Part shown: positions 7,161 through 16,229 of the stretch, piece after piece
Layout of the letters: each line of letters starts with the position of its first letter
Numbering within the stretch: the first letter of the stretch is position 1
DNA from: Brevundimonas sp. 357
GTDB taxonomy: Bacteria > Pseudomonadota > Alphaproteobacteria > Caulobacterales > Caulobacteraceae
Assembly (NCBI RefSeq): GCF_003938605.1
Contig: NZ_RHWX01000014.1
Coordinates: 36,510 to 100,509, forward strand
Direction: 5' to 3'
DNA: 64,000 nucleotides
Notes under the pieces: model-generated
Told to the model about the DNA's origin: nothing
Seen by the model: the letters and a program-made list of their open reading frames with translations, nothing else
The model's database searches: none
Position numbers and translations under genes: made by a program

Positions 7161-9068
7161 ATGAAGCCCTACAAACCAAAGCGAGTGAAGACTTCGAAGG
7201 CCGCCCTTTGGGGGTTAGGCCTGCTGCTCGTCTATGCCGTGATCGCTTCCTGGGCGACGACGCAATGGCTCGCTCATCGGTTCGCGTATCAGAGCGAGCT
7301 TGGCGAGCGGGGCGTCCTGGGTCTCTACGGACCGTTCGACGGGGCCAAGTGGGTTCTGCAGTTTTACCGGAGCGCGCCCGACATATTCCTGCAAGGGCTG
7401 GTGGGTTGGGCTGTCGCCCTCACGGTCGGCCTCCTTGCCTACGTCATGCTCGTCGGCTTCGGCCAGCGCAGTCCGAAACAGCATGACGGCATCCACGGCA
7501 CAGCCCATTGGGCGACCCAGGAGGAAGTGCAGGAAAGCGGTCTCTTGCCCCCTGACGGGGAGGCCGGGAAGGGCGTCTATTGCGGCGCCTACACGGACAA
7601 GAAGGGCCGCATCCACTATCTCCGCCACGACGGCCCGGAACACGTCGCCGCCATCGCCCCGACGCGCAGCGGCAAGGGCGTCGGCCTGGTCGTGCCGACC
7701 CTGCTGAGTTGGCCCCATAGCGTCGTCATCAACGACATGAAGGGCGAACTGTGGGCGATGACCTCGGGCTGGCGTCAGAAACACGCCAACAACGTCGTCC
7801 TGAAATTTGATCCGGCCGCCGCCGAGGGAAGCGCGGCTTTCAATCCCCTGAATGAGATCCGGTTGGGGACGATCCACGAGACGGGCGACGTCCAGAACCT
7901 GGTGACCATCATCGTGGATCCCGATGGGAAGGGGATGGAGAACCACTGGTCGAAGACCGCCCACGCCTTCCTGACCGGCGTGATTTTGCACCTGCAATAT
8001 CTGTCCCGACGCCATGGCGGCGAAACCTGCCTCGCCGACGTGGCCCATGCGCTGTCCGACCCGAACCGCGACGTGAAGAAGCTGTATGAGGCGATGCTAA
8101 ACAACCAGCATCGCGGCCCTGGCCAGCCTCACGAAGTCGTCCAGTCCGCCGCGCGCGATATGCTGAACCGTGCGGAAAACGAGCGCAGCGGCGTTCTGTC
8201 GACCGCCATGTCTTACCTGTCGCTTTATCGCGACCCGCTGGTGGCCAACAACACGAGCCGCAGCGACTTTCGCATCAGCGACTTGATGGATCATGACCGG
8301 CCGGTGTCGCTGTATCTGGTGATCCGCCCCGAAGCGCAGGATCGGATGCGGCCCCTGGTCCGCCTGATCCTGAACCAGATTGTTCGCGTCCTTCTACGGC
8401 CCGAACTCAAATACGTTGAGGGCCGCCAGCAGTCGCCTCACAAGCATCGCCTACTGCTTATGCTGGACGAGTTTCCGTCCTACGGCCGCCTCGACGTCTT
8501 CCAGGAAGCGCTGGCCTACATCGCCGGTTACGGCATCAAGGCCTATCTCATCATGCAGGACATTTCGCAGCTGTATGGCGCGTATGGCCAGCACGAGTCG
8601 ATCATCGCCAACTGCCATCTTCGGATCGCTTATGCGCCGAACCGTCAGGAGACCGGGCGCTGGCTCTCCGACAACTGTGGCGTCGAGACTGTCATCAAGG
8701 AGAACCAATCCGTCTCCGGGGCGCGGTTCGGCGCCTTCCTGCAAAGCGTGTCGCGCAGCTTCCAGGAGACGCAGCGCCCGTTGCTGACTCCTGACGAGGC
8801 GATGCGGCTCAAGTCGCCCAAGAAGGACAAGCGGGACCAGATCGTCAGCGCGGGTGAAGTGGTCGTTTTGCAGGCCGGTCACGCGCCGATCCTCGGAACG
8901 CAAAGCCTCTACTTCCTCGACCCCGTATTTCGCGAGCGCGTGAAGATTCCGCCGCCCACCAACACCGACAGCGTGGAGGCCCGCCCTCCCGAGCCGCCCC
9001 AGGGGCCCGATCCGGCCATGCGCGCGCTACCGGCCCCGAATCCTGACGAGGTTTTCTCCCTGCTATGA
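7161..9068 (+). CDS. traG: Type IV coupling protein TraG (VirD4-like)
   Basis: A 635-residue inner-membrane ATPase, the same length as RP4 TraG. Two N-terminal transmembrane segments (residues ~13-33 and ~78-100) precede the Walker A APTRSGKG (about residues 167-174). Walker B LLLMLDEFPSYG lies near residue 433. It links the TraI-DNA relaxosome to the mating channel. It starts the traG-traF-transglycosylase series; its stop overlaps the traF start by four bases (9065-9068). Confidence 0.92.
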   Translation: MKPYKPKRVKTSKAALWGLGLLLVYAVIASWATTQWLAHRFAYQSELGERGVLGLYGPFDGAKWVLQFYRSAPDIFLQGLVGWAVALTVGLLAYVMLVGFGQRSPKQHDGIHGTAHWATQEEVQESGLLPPDGEAGKGVYCGAYTDKKGRIHYLRHDGPEHVAAIAPTRSGKGVGLVVPTLLSWPHSVVINDMKGELWAMTSGWRQKHANNVVLKFDPAAAEGSAAFNPLNEIRLGTIHETGDVQNLVTIIVDPDGKGMENHWSKTAHAFLTGVILHLQYLSRRHGGETCLADVAHALSDPNRDVKKLYEAMLNNQHRGPGQPHEVVQSAARDMLNRAENERSGVLSTAMSYLSLYRDPLVANNTSRSDFRISDLMDHDRPVSLYLVIRPEAQDRMRPLVRLILNQIVRVLLRPELKYVEGRQQSPHKHRLLLMLDEFPSYGRLDVFQEALAYIAGYGIKAYLIMQDISQLYGAYGQHESIIANCHLRIAYAPNRQETGRWLSDNCGVETVIKENQSVSGARFGAFLQSVSRSFQETQRPLLTPDEAMRLKSPKKDKRDQIVSAGEVVVLQAGHAPILGTQSLYFLDPVFRERVKIPPPTNTDSVEARPPEPPQGPDPAMRALPAPNPDEVFSLL

Positions 9069-9655
9069 TCCGGCTTCCTCATCTTTCGGCGCGGGCCTCG
9101 CGCCAGGTCGATCGCGCGCTTCACGGCGCAATGATCGTCGCCGCCGCCGTCGCGACCGTGACCGCCGCCGGCACCGCAGCCGCGTTCGCGGGCGGATACC
9201 GTTGGAACACCACAGCGTCGATGCCCCTTGGGCTATGGCGCGTCCACAAAACCGATCGCATCCAGCGCGGCGATATCGTGTGGGTGTGTCCGCCGAACAC
9301 AGAGACGTTCCGACAAGCCCGGCGCTACGGCTTTGTGCCCGACGGCTACTGTCCTGGCGGGTTCAATCCCCTTCTCAAGCCGATCGCCGCTGTCGCCGGC
9401 GATCGCGTGGAGGTTTCGTCCCAGGGGATTCGAGTGAACGGGCGCATGATCCCGCGCTCCGCCCCGGCTCCCAAGGATGGCCACGGCCGCCTTCTGCCGC
9501 GCATCCCTCACCGCAGCTTCACCGTGCGGGCGGATACGGTTTGGCTGGTGTCCAGCTACAATCCGGCCAGCTTCGACAGCCGCTATTTCGGCCCGGTCCC
9601 GACCTCCGGCATCACGGGCGTTGCGACGCCTGTGGCGACCAGGGAGGGCCGGTGA
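9065..9655 (+). CDS. traF: TraF-type S26 signal peptidase/pilin cyclase
   Basis: A 196-residue membrane protease of the S26 (leader peptidase) family. After an N-terminal membrane segment (residues ~21-43) come the Ser motif (ASMPLGLW, Ser52) and the Lys motif (KPIAAVAGD, Lys105), followed by SYNPASFDSRYFGP. In RP4, TraF matures and circularises the TrbC pilin. It overlaps traG and the next gene, which starts within its stop codon. The trb genes with its substrate are outside the window. Confidence 0.9.
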   Translation: MIRLPHLSARASRQVDRALHGAMIVAAAVATVTAAGTAAAFAGGYRWNTTASMPLGLWRVHKTDRIQRGDIVWVCPPNTETFRQARRYGFVPDGYCPGGFNPLLKPIAAVAGDRVEVSSQGIRVNGRMIPRSAPAPKDGHGRLLPRIPHRSFTVRADTVWLVSSYNPASFDSRYFGPVPTSGITGVATPVATREGR

Positions 9656-10287
9656 TGATCGACCCGAGCCTATACGCCTGCGCTCCGCACATCGCTCCCC
9701 ATACGCTGCGCGAGGTCATCCGCGTCGAGAGCAGCGGCAATCCGATAGCGGTGAACGTCAACGTCATCCGGGGGCGGCCGCGGTTCCGCGTCCCGCGCAT
9801 CCAATCGGCGGCTCACGCTGCACAGATCGCAAATCAGGCGATCAGTCAGGGCTACAATGTCGATCTTGGTTTGATGCAGATTAATAGTCGCAACCTGCCT
9901 CGTCTTGGCTACACGGTAGAGCAGATGTTGAGCGACCAATGCCTCAACATCAAGGCCGGCGCACGTATCCTTTCGGAGAATTACTCTCGCGCCGCGCAGA
10001 CCCACGGTCCCGGCCAGCAGGCGTTGCTTGCCGCGCTGTCTGCTTACAATACGGGAGACTTCCGGCGCGGGTTCACGAACGGATATGTCTCTAGATATAC
10101 CTCTATAAACTATGGTATATATACTAGGACGGCCGAAGCATCGTCGCCGCCATCGGTGGACGGCCCGCCCGTCATTGAAGTGCCTAATCCCTTCACGGCC
10201 GGATCATCGGTCTATTCGCGAGAAAGCAGCAGTAATGCAAACTCCGCCGCCCCGAGTAACATCGCAAGTCCCGATCCTCTCAACTAA
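9655..10287 (+). CDS. Lytic transglycosylase (VirB1/TrbN-like)
   Basis: A 210-residue SLT-type muramidase-like protein. The catalytic Glu lies in REVIRVESSGNP, followed by GLMQINSRNLP and LLAALSAYNTGD, the usual lytic transglycosylase order. It would open peptidoglycan for the conjugation channel. ATG 9655 shares a base with the traF stop. No clear signal peptide is visible at this start. The C-terminal 60 residues are Ser/Pro-rich. The 3' part contains an operator-like sequence at 10104 upstream of the next gene. Confidence 0.85.
   Translation: MIDPSLYACAPHIAPHTLREVIRVESSGNPIAVNVNVIRGRPRFRVPRIQSAAHAAQIANQAISQGYNVDLGLMQINSRNLPRLGYTVEQMLSDQCLNIKAGARILSENYSRAAQTHGPGQQALLAALSAYNTGDFRRGFTNGYVSRYTSINYGIYTRTAEASSPPSVDGPPVIEVPNPFTAGSSVYSRESSSNANSAAPSNIASPDPLN
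10104..10121. promoter_or_regulatory. Weak copy of the plasmid operator
   Basis: TATAAACTATGGTATATA matches 15 of 18 positions of the traG-upstream site. It lies inside the transglycosylase gene in an unusually AT-rich patch, upstream of the small gene at 10235. Confidence 0.4.
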
Positions 10288-10435
10288 GCCAGCAGACGGC
10301 GAGGTCTTCGGCGTAATGGTCGAATTCGAACCGGACGAAGCCGAGGCCATGGGCGCGTTCCAAGAAGACGCGCTGTCGGCGGACGACGCCTGGGATTCCC
10401 AGGGTGACGGGGAGGGTGACGACGATGGCCACTGA
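10235..10435 (+). CDS. Small acidic TraD-like protein
   Basis: A 66-residue acidic protein (MQTPPPRVTS ... VEFEPDEAEAMGAFQEDALS ... GDGEGDDDGH). Position between the TraF/transglycosylase genes and the primase, and the acidic composition, resemble IncP TraD, a small protein of unknown role. It overlaps the transglycosylase 3' end and the start of traC, so it is likely co-translated with them. The frame is open further upstream, but the Arg-rich part before ATG 10235 looks non-coding. Confidence 0.5.
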   Translation: MQTPPPRVTSQVPILSTKPADGEVFGVMVEFEPDEAEAMGAFQEDALSADDAWDSQGDGEGDDDGH

Positions 10436-13400
10436 TTTCTCCAAAGAGGTCGCGCAAGACATTATCGACCGTATGCGGGCTGGCACCGCCCCGTGGCAGC
10501 GCCCTTGGGAACCGGGTCAGCTGCGGTCTCACTTCAACCCGAAGACCGGCAAGCCCTATCGTGGCTTCAACCAAATCTGGTTGGACCTACAGGGCCGGAG
10601 CGACCCGCGCTGGATGACCTACAACCAGGCCGCCGAAGTCGGAGGCCAGGTGCGGAAGGGCGAGCGTGGAACGACCATCGAATACTGGCAATGGTCTAAG
10701 GACGAGCCGGCGAAGGACGACAACGGCAAGATCATCAAGGATGCGGACGGGCAGACCGTCATGCGTCGGGTAGAGCTGTCGAAGCCGCGTCGGTTCTCCG
10801 CCAGGGTGTTCAACGCCGAGCAGATCGACGGGTTGGAGCCCTTGCCGCCCACGCGGCTGCTACCCGATTTTGAGCGTCACCAGCAGGCCGAAACGATCCT
10901 GTCACGGTCGCCGGCGCCCATCCGGCATATCGACGGCGATCGTGCCTACTACGAACCAATCGCCGACCGGATCACTCTGCCTTTGCGCGAGCAGTTCAAA
11001 TCGCCCGACCTTTACTATGCGACCGCCTTCCATGAACTCGGTCACAGCAGCGGCCATGAAAGCCGCCTGAACCGCGATCTACTGCATCCCTTCGGCAGCG
11101 AGGCCTACGCCCGCGAGGAACTTGTCGCGGAAATCGCCAGCTACATGATGGCGCAGCGGATGGGGATGGCCTTCGACCCAGGCCACCATGTCTCGTATCT
11201 CGAAAGCTGGCTCCGTCGCCTTGAGCAGGATCCGCGCGAGATCTTCCGCGCGGCGGCCGAAGCTGAAAAGGTCGTGGAGTGGGTCATTGGGCTGGAACGC
11301 GAGGTCGAGCGCGAGCAGTCAGCGCCAGGCATCGAGCAAGAACCTCTTGCGCCGGCCCTCACCGCTGCGCTGGACGAAGCCTTGGCCCGGGTTGAGCGCG
11401 AGAACGCCGACCTGCGTCTGGCGGCCGAGGTCAATGCGGCCTTGAACCGTCAGATCGAGACCTACCTTCCCGGCCAAGACCTATCTGCTTCGCAAGACCT
11501 GCAAGCGGCCCTTCTTGCGCGAGAGCGGCTTTGGATGGAGACCGACCATCCGCTTAGCCAGGCGCACCAACGCCTGCGCGAAAGCGATCGCCTGGGCTCG
11601 GTCACGCCAGCGGTCGCCGCCTTCCACAGCCTCGAAAATCCCGATCAGCTGCTAGAGGACCAAATCCGGTTCGCCCGGCAGTTCGGCGTTCCGCCCGCTC
11701 ACGTCGAGATTCTCGTCGGCATCCTCGGGGAGGCCTTCGACGGTCGAAATGTGCAGGCGGATTTCGAGGCCTTTGCCAGCATCAGCGAAGGTCATCTGCT
11801 TTTGGCGTCCACGACTTTCCACAGCCTCTTCCGCGACCGCCCCTCGCCGGAATGGGCCGTGCCGCCATCGTCTCCTGAGCGGCCGGACCTGGAGCAGCGC
11901 TACCTTGCGGGGATGATCGCCGCTGAGGTCAACCGCGATCGCGTTCACTCTGGCCCGATGCTGGCCGGCTTCCGGTTTGAGGGCGTCGATGACGTGAACG
12001 CCCTTATTCAGTCGTGGTCGGGCGTGGAGCCCCAGCATGGCCGCTTGGCCGTCCATGCCGCAGAAATGGTGATGGCCTTCGGGGCCGTGCAGCGCCCGGA
12101 CCAGGCGCCAATCCCGCAGCTGGCTGACGCCGACCAAATCCTGTCCGACTTTGGCCGAGTGAGCCCGGCGCACTTCGCCGCCTTGGCGACCTTGCGCGAG
12201 CAGATCGACGCCGCCGTTTCCCAGCCCGTCAGGGAGACCTTGAAAGCCTACGCGCTGACGGCGGCCGAAGTGTCGGCTGAGATTCCGGCCGAGCGGACGT
12301 CCATGGCCTCAGACCGCGCGGCCAATGTGCGCGGCGACACCCAGCAGAAGGATGCCCCTATGCGCTCCGAAGACGCAGCGCCCATCATCGCGCCAGCCCG
12401 CGTCAATCTCGACGTGCCCTTTGCCGACAAGAACGAAGCGAAGGCGGCCGGCGCTAAGTGGGACAAGACTGAAAAGACCTGGTTCGCCCCCAAGGGGACC
12501 GACCTGGCGCCTCTCGCGCGCTGGACCGGCGCGCGCGCCGAGGAACCCGAGTTGGTGCCCGAGGTGGAATTCAAGGAATTCCTCGAATCCCATGGCTACG
12601 TCTTCGACAAAGGCGAGCTTCCGATCATGGACGGCGAGATCCATCGCCAGAAGGTCGACGGCGACAAGGGCTCCGAACGGAGCGGCGCTTACGTCGGTTA
12701 CACCGACGACCATCCGGCCGGGTTCATGGAGCGGTTCGGCTCGAAGGGCTACAAGCTGAACTGGAAATCCCAGCAACGAACGGCCGGGCTTTCCAAGGAA
12801 GATCGCGACCGGCTGGCCCGGGAAGGGGAGGCCAAGCAGGCCGAGCGCCTTGCCGTGCGTCAGGCGGGTTACGAACGCGCGGCGGCCGAGGTCGAGAAGA
12901 TCGTGGCGGCGTGTGAACCCGCACCGGGCACTCACCGATACCTCGACGCAAAGAACGTCCTTCCTTCTGGCGTTCTAATGATGACGGGCATCGCCGCCAT
13001 GCCGCCGGGCGACCCGGACCCGCAGCAGTTTGGGCGGCCCGGCAACCTTCTGATTCCGGCGCACGATATCGACGGCAAGGTCTGGACGGCTCAGTCTATT
13101 TCGCCGGGCGGAATGAAGTCGTTTCCCCGTGGCGCCCGGCTCCATGGCTGTCACCACCTGATCGGCGAGGCCTCGCGCGAAGGCGGCGATATCCTGGTGT
13201 GCGAGGGCTGGGCGACCGGCCAGACCATCCACGAAGCGACCGGCAAACCGGTCGCGGTGGCGTTCAACGCGAACAATCTAGAGGCCGTCGCAAGGGAGTA
13301 TCGCGACCGCTTCCCTGACAAGGCAATCTTGATCCTGGGCGACAACGACCATCGCAAGGAGGCCGAAATCGACCCGGCGACGAACCTCCCTAAGCCGAAC

Positions 13401-13772
13401 GTCGGCAAAGAGAAGGCAATCGCCGCCGCCCGCGCTGTCGGTGGCCAGGCGGTGTTGCCGCCCTTCCGTCCGACCGATCAGGGTTCGGACTGGAACGACT
13501 TCGCCACTATTCACGGCGAGGCGGCGACGCGGCGCGCGATCCAGGAACAGTTGGCCATCGCCATGCGGCGGGAACTGACGGAGGAAATCACCGCCAGCCG
13601 CGATATCGACCGTGACCAGCCCGCGCAGGAGCGTGAGCGCGAGCGAGAACAGGGGAGGGCGGCCATGCCCGATCGAGACGATGATCGGCCGCGGCGTGAC
13701 CTCGACCCGGACCGCGACCGCCAGCGAGAACAAGACCGGGACCGCGAACCCGCGTTGACGATGGGCCGATAA
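10425..13772 (+). CDS. traC: TraC-type primase with ArdC, metallopeptidase and Toprim domains
   Basis: A 1115-residue multidomain protein. Residues 1-~125 are ArdC-like (DUF1738; ssDNA binding/antirestriction; FSKEVAQDIIDRM...APWQRPW). A zincin-like segment with FHELGHSSGH (about residues 201-210) follows. A DUF5710-like module (INLDVPFADKNEAKAAGAKWD) lies near 660-700, and a Toprim domain (ILVCEGWATGQT...LILGDND) around 920-970. The C-terminus has Arg/Asp repeats. In RP4 the TraC primase travels to the recipient and primes complementary-strand synthesis; its N-terminal region is homologous to ArdC. ATG 10425 is preferred over 10404 because GGAGGG precedes it. Confidence 0.88.
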   Translation: MATDFSKEVAQDIIDRMRAGTAPWQRPWEPGQLRSHFNPKTGKPYRGFNQIWLDLQGRSDPRWMTYNQAAEVGGQVRKGERGTTIEYWQWSKDEPAKDDNGKIIKDADGQTVMRRVELSKPRRFSARVFNAEQIDGLEPLPPTRLLPDFERHQQAETILSRSPAPIRHIDGDRAYYEPIADRITLPLREQFKSPDLYYATAFHELGHSSGHESRLNRDLLHPFGSEAYAREELVAEIASYMMAQRMGMAFDPGHHVSYLESWLRRLEQDPREIFRAAAEAEKVVEWVIGLEREVEREQSAPGIEQEPLAPALTAALDEALARVERENADLRLAAEVNAALNRQIETYLPGQDLSASQDLQAALLARERLWMETDHPLSQAHQRLRESDRLGSVTPAVAAFHSLENPDQLLEDQIRFARQFGVPPAHVEILVGILGEAFDGRNVQADFEAFASISEGHLLLASTTFHSLFRDRPSPEWAVPPSSPERPDLEQRYLAGMIAAEVNRDRVHSGPMLAGFRFEGVDDVNALIQSWSGVEPQHGRLAVHAAEMVMAFGAVQRPDQAPIPQLADADQILSDFGRVSPAHFAALATLREQIDAAVSQPVRETLKAYALTAAEVSAEIPAERTSMASDRAANVRGDTQQKDAPMRSEDAAPIIAPARVNLDVPFADKNEAKAAGAKWDKTEKTWFAPKGTDLAPLARWTGARAEEPELVPEVEFKEFLESHGYVFDKGELPIMDGEIHRQKVDGDKGSERSGAYVGYTDDHPAGFMERFGSKGYKLNWKSQQRTAGLSKEDRDRLAREGEAKQAERLAVRQAGYERAAAEVEKIVAACEPAPGTHRYLDAKNVLPSGVLMMTGIAAMPPGDPDPQQFGRPGNLLIPAHDIDGKVWTAQSISPGGMKSFPRGARLHGCHHLIGEASREGGDILVCEGWATGQTIHEATGKPVAVAFNANNLEAVAREYRDRFPDKAILILGDNDHRKEAEIDPATNLPKPNVGKEKAIAAARAVGGQAVLPPFRPTDQGSDWNDFATIHGEAATRRAIQEQLAIAMRRELTEEITASRDIDRDQPAQEREREREQGRAAMPDRDDDRPRRDLDPDRDRQREQDRDREPALTMGR

Positions 13773-13787
13773 AGGCCTGACCACCTT

Positions 13788-13813
13788 AACCGCCGCCCAA
13801 CCGGGCGGCGGTT
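13788..13813. terminator. Terminator after traC
   Basis: AACCGCCGCCC (13788-13798), loop AACC, and GGGCGGCGGTT (13803-13813), followed by TCATTT. A strong intrinsic-type hairpin ending the tra operon, directly abutting the TetR fragment. Confidence 0.75.
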
Positions 13814-13963
13814 TCATTTGGAAAACCCCACGCTGTACCGGCTGATGTTCACACCGCCGCCACGGCTCGGAGTCAGCGATGATCCATGGTCGGGCGAAGC
13901 TGGAAGACAGATACTAAATCTATTGCTGACGGGACTTCGCTGCTCTCAGGACCAAGGCTTTTT
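13812..13963 (+). pseudogene. TetR-family regulator, middle fragment (left of Tn402 insertion)
   Basis: The frame codes for FHLENPTLYRLMFTPPPRLGV...GLRCSQDQGF and continues in frame after the transposon at 24322 (FLPGMDLSRYSFMFWSTVHG). Joined, this reads as the ligand-binding C-terminal half of a TetR regulator (WHG-type domain). The DNA-binding N-terminus is missing: the frame runs straight into the traC terminator at 13813. So the gene was already truncated by a junction here and later split by the transposon. Confidence 0.7.
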
Positions 13964-13988
13964 TGTCGTTTTCAGAAGACGGCTGCAC
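13964..13988 (+). repeat. IRi, left 25-bp inverted repeat of the Tn402 element
   Basis: Begins TGTCGTTTTCAGAAGACGGC. The following sequence to about 14066 matches the known intI-side start of class 1 integrons and then diverges. The first 76 bp (to 14039) are repeated identically at 63925-64000. Confidence 0.9.
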
Positions 13989-14158
13989 TGAACGTCAGAA
14001 GCCGACTGCACTATAGCAGCGGAGGGGTTGGATCCATCAGGCAACGACGGGCTGCTGCCGGCCATTTGCAGCCGGTGGAGAACTCAACCTCGAACGCCTG
14101 CTTGAGATTAAAAGCGGCCTTTTATCCCCGAAGCTTACATGACCGCCGTTGCCTCTTT

Positions 14159-14488
14159 TTATTTCGCACCTGTTACCCCGGCAACGTACTGTGACAGTAG
14201 TTTGACCTGTTCGTCGCTGAGGTTAGTGAAGGCGGGCATTTGACCTATTCCATTGCGAATTGCTTTTTCCACACGTGACGCGTCGGGCTTGAGCTCATCT
14301 AGATTGGGTCCAATTTCACCTACAGCGCCCGCGTCCTTGAGCGTATGACACACCGAGCAGGCAGGGACTGCAGTTTGGTTAAAGAGTTTCTTTCCCGCGC
14401 CTACCTCGTCCTGTGCAACGGCTGCAGTACCGAACTGCAATGCAGCTATGCCGGCGGCAACAGCGAAACATCTAATTTTCAATGACAT
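14159..14488 (-). CDS. Periplasmic cytochrome c, SorB-like
   Basis: A 109-residue protein with a signal peptide (SLKIRCFAVAAGIAALQFGTAAVAQ) and one haem c motif CSVCH; the axial Met is likely in GQMPAF. Size and fold are those of class I c-type cytochromes such as SorB, the electron acceptor of sulfite dehydrogenase. The fragment just upstream is the C-terminus of the SorA-type catalytic subunit, which supports this. ATG 14488 gives the normal signal peptide. Alone, it lacks an intact partner here, so its present role is unclear. Confidence 0.75.
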   Translation of the reverse strand: MSLKIRCFAVAAGIAALQFGTAAVAQDEVGAGKKLFNQTAVPACSVCHTLKDAGAVGEIGPNLDELKPDASRVEKAIRNGIGQMPAFTNLSDEQVKLLSQYVAGVTGAK

Positions 14489-14498
14489 AGAGTTTCTT

Positions 14499-14800
14499 TC
14501 AAACGACACTGAGGGTCAGCGCATGATCGCGCCAGCTATTGTTGTTGTAGCCGCCAGCGTTTTCTACCCGACCTTCCGGCTGCCGGTTTCCTTCCGCATC
14601 GACAACCATGCAAGCAATCGTATGACTGCCCGGCTCGAGCGTTGCCGGCAGCACGAACTGCCGCCACGCGTAGCGCCCCATATCCGGGCCGACCAGCCGC
14701 GCCTGCTTCCAAGTCTTGCCCCCATCAACGGACACTTCCACTGACTTCACCGCATTGATGCCGCCAAATGCCACCCCCTTGATCTGTACTGGACCGGCTA
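14499..14800 (-). pseudogene. C-terminal fragment of a SorA-like molybdenum sulfite dehydrogenase
   Basis: About 100 codons (GPVQIKGVAFGG...VEVSVDGGKTW...YAWRQFVLP) match the Mo-cofactor oxidoreductase dimerisation domain at the C-terminus of SorA/sulfite oxidase-type enzymes. The catalytic Mo-binding domain is absent. The frame runs without a plausible start into the 3' end of the beta-propeller gene, marking a deletion junction near 14800. The stop at 14499 lies 10 bases from the cytochrome start, the original sorA-sorB spacing. Confidence 0.7.
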
Positions 14801-14808
14801 TGAGTTCA

Positions 14809-16200
14809 TCAAGAGCCGACGAGGACGGCCTTTGCCGTATCTGCCCCAGCTTCACCCTCCATTACGATGATTTTGCTGGCCGCCACATCCTTGGTGGACA
14901 AGGTGTTGGAGACTTCGCGCAGCGGCCCAATGGCCGTTCCATTGGCCATGCCCATCGAATTGGTCTTGAAGCTAGCAACCGGCGTTTTTTGACCGGTCAC
15001 ATACACGCTGTAGACGGTTAGCGGTTTTAGCTTAAACAGCGAGACTTCCAGAGAATCGATGACCCCCAGATTGCGTGCCACCACGAAGCCCTTGCCGTCG
15101 CCCACAACCGGTTTTAATGCAATATTGATCGGATCGCTATTGCCACGCGGCGTCAGGTTCGCCGCCCCATCTCCCTCTATGACTGCATTCGACACATAGA
15201 CCAGGGCCTGGGGCGCCTGCCCGACCGGCACACGTGCAATCACTTTGTTGGAGGCTGTGTCGATCACATCCACCGCGTCGCCATTTTCAAGCCCAACATA
15301 CTGGCGACTGCCATCGTCGGATGCCCAGATGCCGTGCGGCAGCGCACCGACCGGAATGGTCGCCATCAGCTTAGGCGTGTCGTCAGTCGTGAATACCTTT
15401 ACTGCATTTTCGCCTCCGACGGTGACATAGGCGAGCGTGCCGTTGGCTGATTTGGAAAAGGCCAGATGGTTGGTGATCATGCCGACGTCAAAGACGCCCT
15501 TCACTTCAAGGGTTGTGGTATCAATGCGAGTCACCTTTCCCACGTCCTTGTGGGTCATCCACATCTCCTTGAAGTCGGGGGTGAATTGCAGAAACGGCGA
15601 GAACGGACTGACTACCTTGATCTGCTTGACGATTTTGTGCGACGAGACATCGATGACGTCGACCACCGGGTTGAAACTTGATACGACAAAGGCCTGCTTG
15701 CCGTTCGGGTGGAACAACACCATGCCGGGACCTGGCGTGGTATCGATGCGGCGTGTTTCCTTGTAGGTGATCGGGTCGATCACCGAGATATAGTTTTCGC
15801 CCCGGACCACTACCCAGACTTCCTTGCCGTCTGCCGTGAAAAAGCCTTCATGCGGCGAGCGGCCAATGTAGGTCACGCCTTTGACCTTATTGGTCGCAGT
15901 ATCGATGAAAGTCACCGAGTTGGACCCATTGGAAATGGCAATCAATGTTTTGTGGTCGGGCGAAAAACCAAGACCATGCACATTGATCTCACCCTTGTAC
16001 AGGGGTGAGAGCACGTCGGGGCGCTGATTTCCTAATCTGATTTGACCGACCAGGGCGTTGGTGGACGGGTTGATGACCGAGACGGTGTTGCTATTTTGGT
16101 CGGCTGTGTAGACCCGGTCTGTCGAAGCAGGGGCCGCCCATGCCATGCTGGCCGAAAAGGTAGTGATGGTGACAGCGGCCAATAAAAGAACTCGGTTCAT
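14809..16200 (-). CDS. Secreted YVTN-type beta-propeller protein
   Basis: A 463-residue exported protein with signal peptide (NRVLLLAAVTITTFSASMAWA). At least six repeats of the type VYTADQNSNTVSVINPSTN and VWVVVRGENYISVIDPIT build a beta-propeller (residues ~25-340), followed by a ~120-residue beta-rich tail (IDSLEVSLFKLKPLTVYSVYV). Such proteins are periplasmic or cell-surface binding scaffolds. ATG 16200 is chosen for the signal peptide; an upstream ATG at 16284 would bury it. It is the gene after DUF305 in the sigma/anti-sigma operon; no enzymatic function can be assigned. Confidence 0.75.
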   Translation of the reverse strand: MNRVLLLAAVTITTFSASMAWAAPASTDRVYTADQNSNTVSVINPSTNALVGQIRLGNQRPDVLSPLYKGEINVHGLGFSPDHKTLIAISNGSNSVTFIDTATNKVKGVTYIGRSPHEGFFTADGKEVWVVVRGENYISVIDPITYKETRRIDTTPGPGMVLFHPNGKQAFVVSSFNPVVDVIDVSSHKIVKQIKVVSPFSPFLQFTPDFKEMWMTHKDVGKVTRIDTTTLEVKGVFDVGMITNHLAFSKSANGTLAYVTVGGENAVKVFTTDDTPKLMATIPVGALPHGIWASDDGSRQYVGLENGDAVDVIDTASNKVIARVPVGQAPQALVYVSNAVIEGDGAANLTPRGNSDPINIALKPVVGDGKGFVVARNLGVIDSLEVSLFKLKPLTVYSVYVTGQKTPVASFKTNSMGMANGTAIGPLREVSNTLSTKDVAASKIIVMEGEAGADTAKAVLVGS

Positions 16201-16229
16201 GGTTGCCTTTTTTTGATAGAAATGGAAAG

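Noticed and set aside
13886..14194. 102-codon frame crossing the Tn402 left end
   Set aside because: It spans the transposon boundary in a different frame from the TetR fragment and has no family features.
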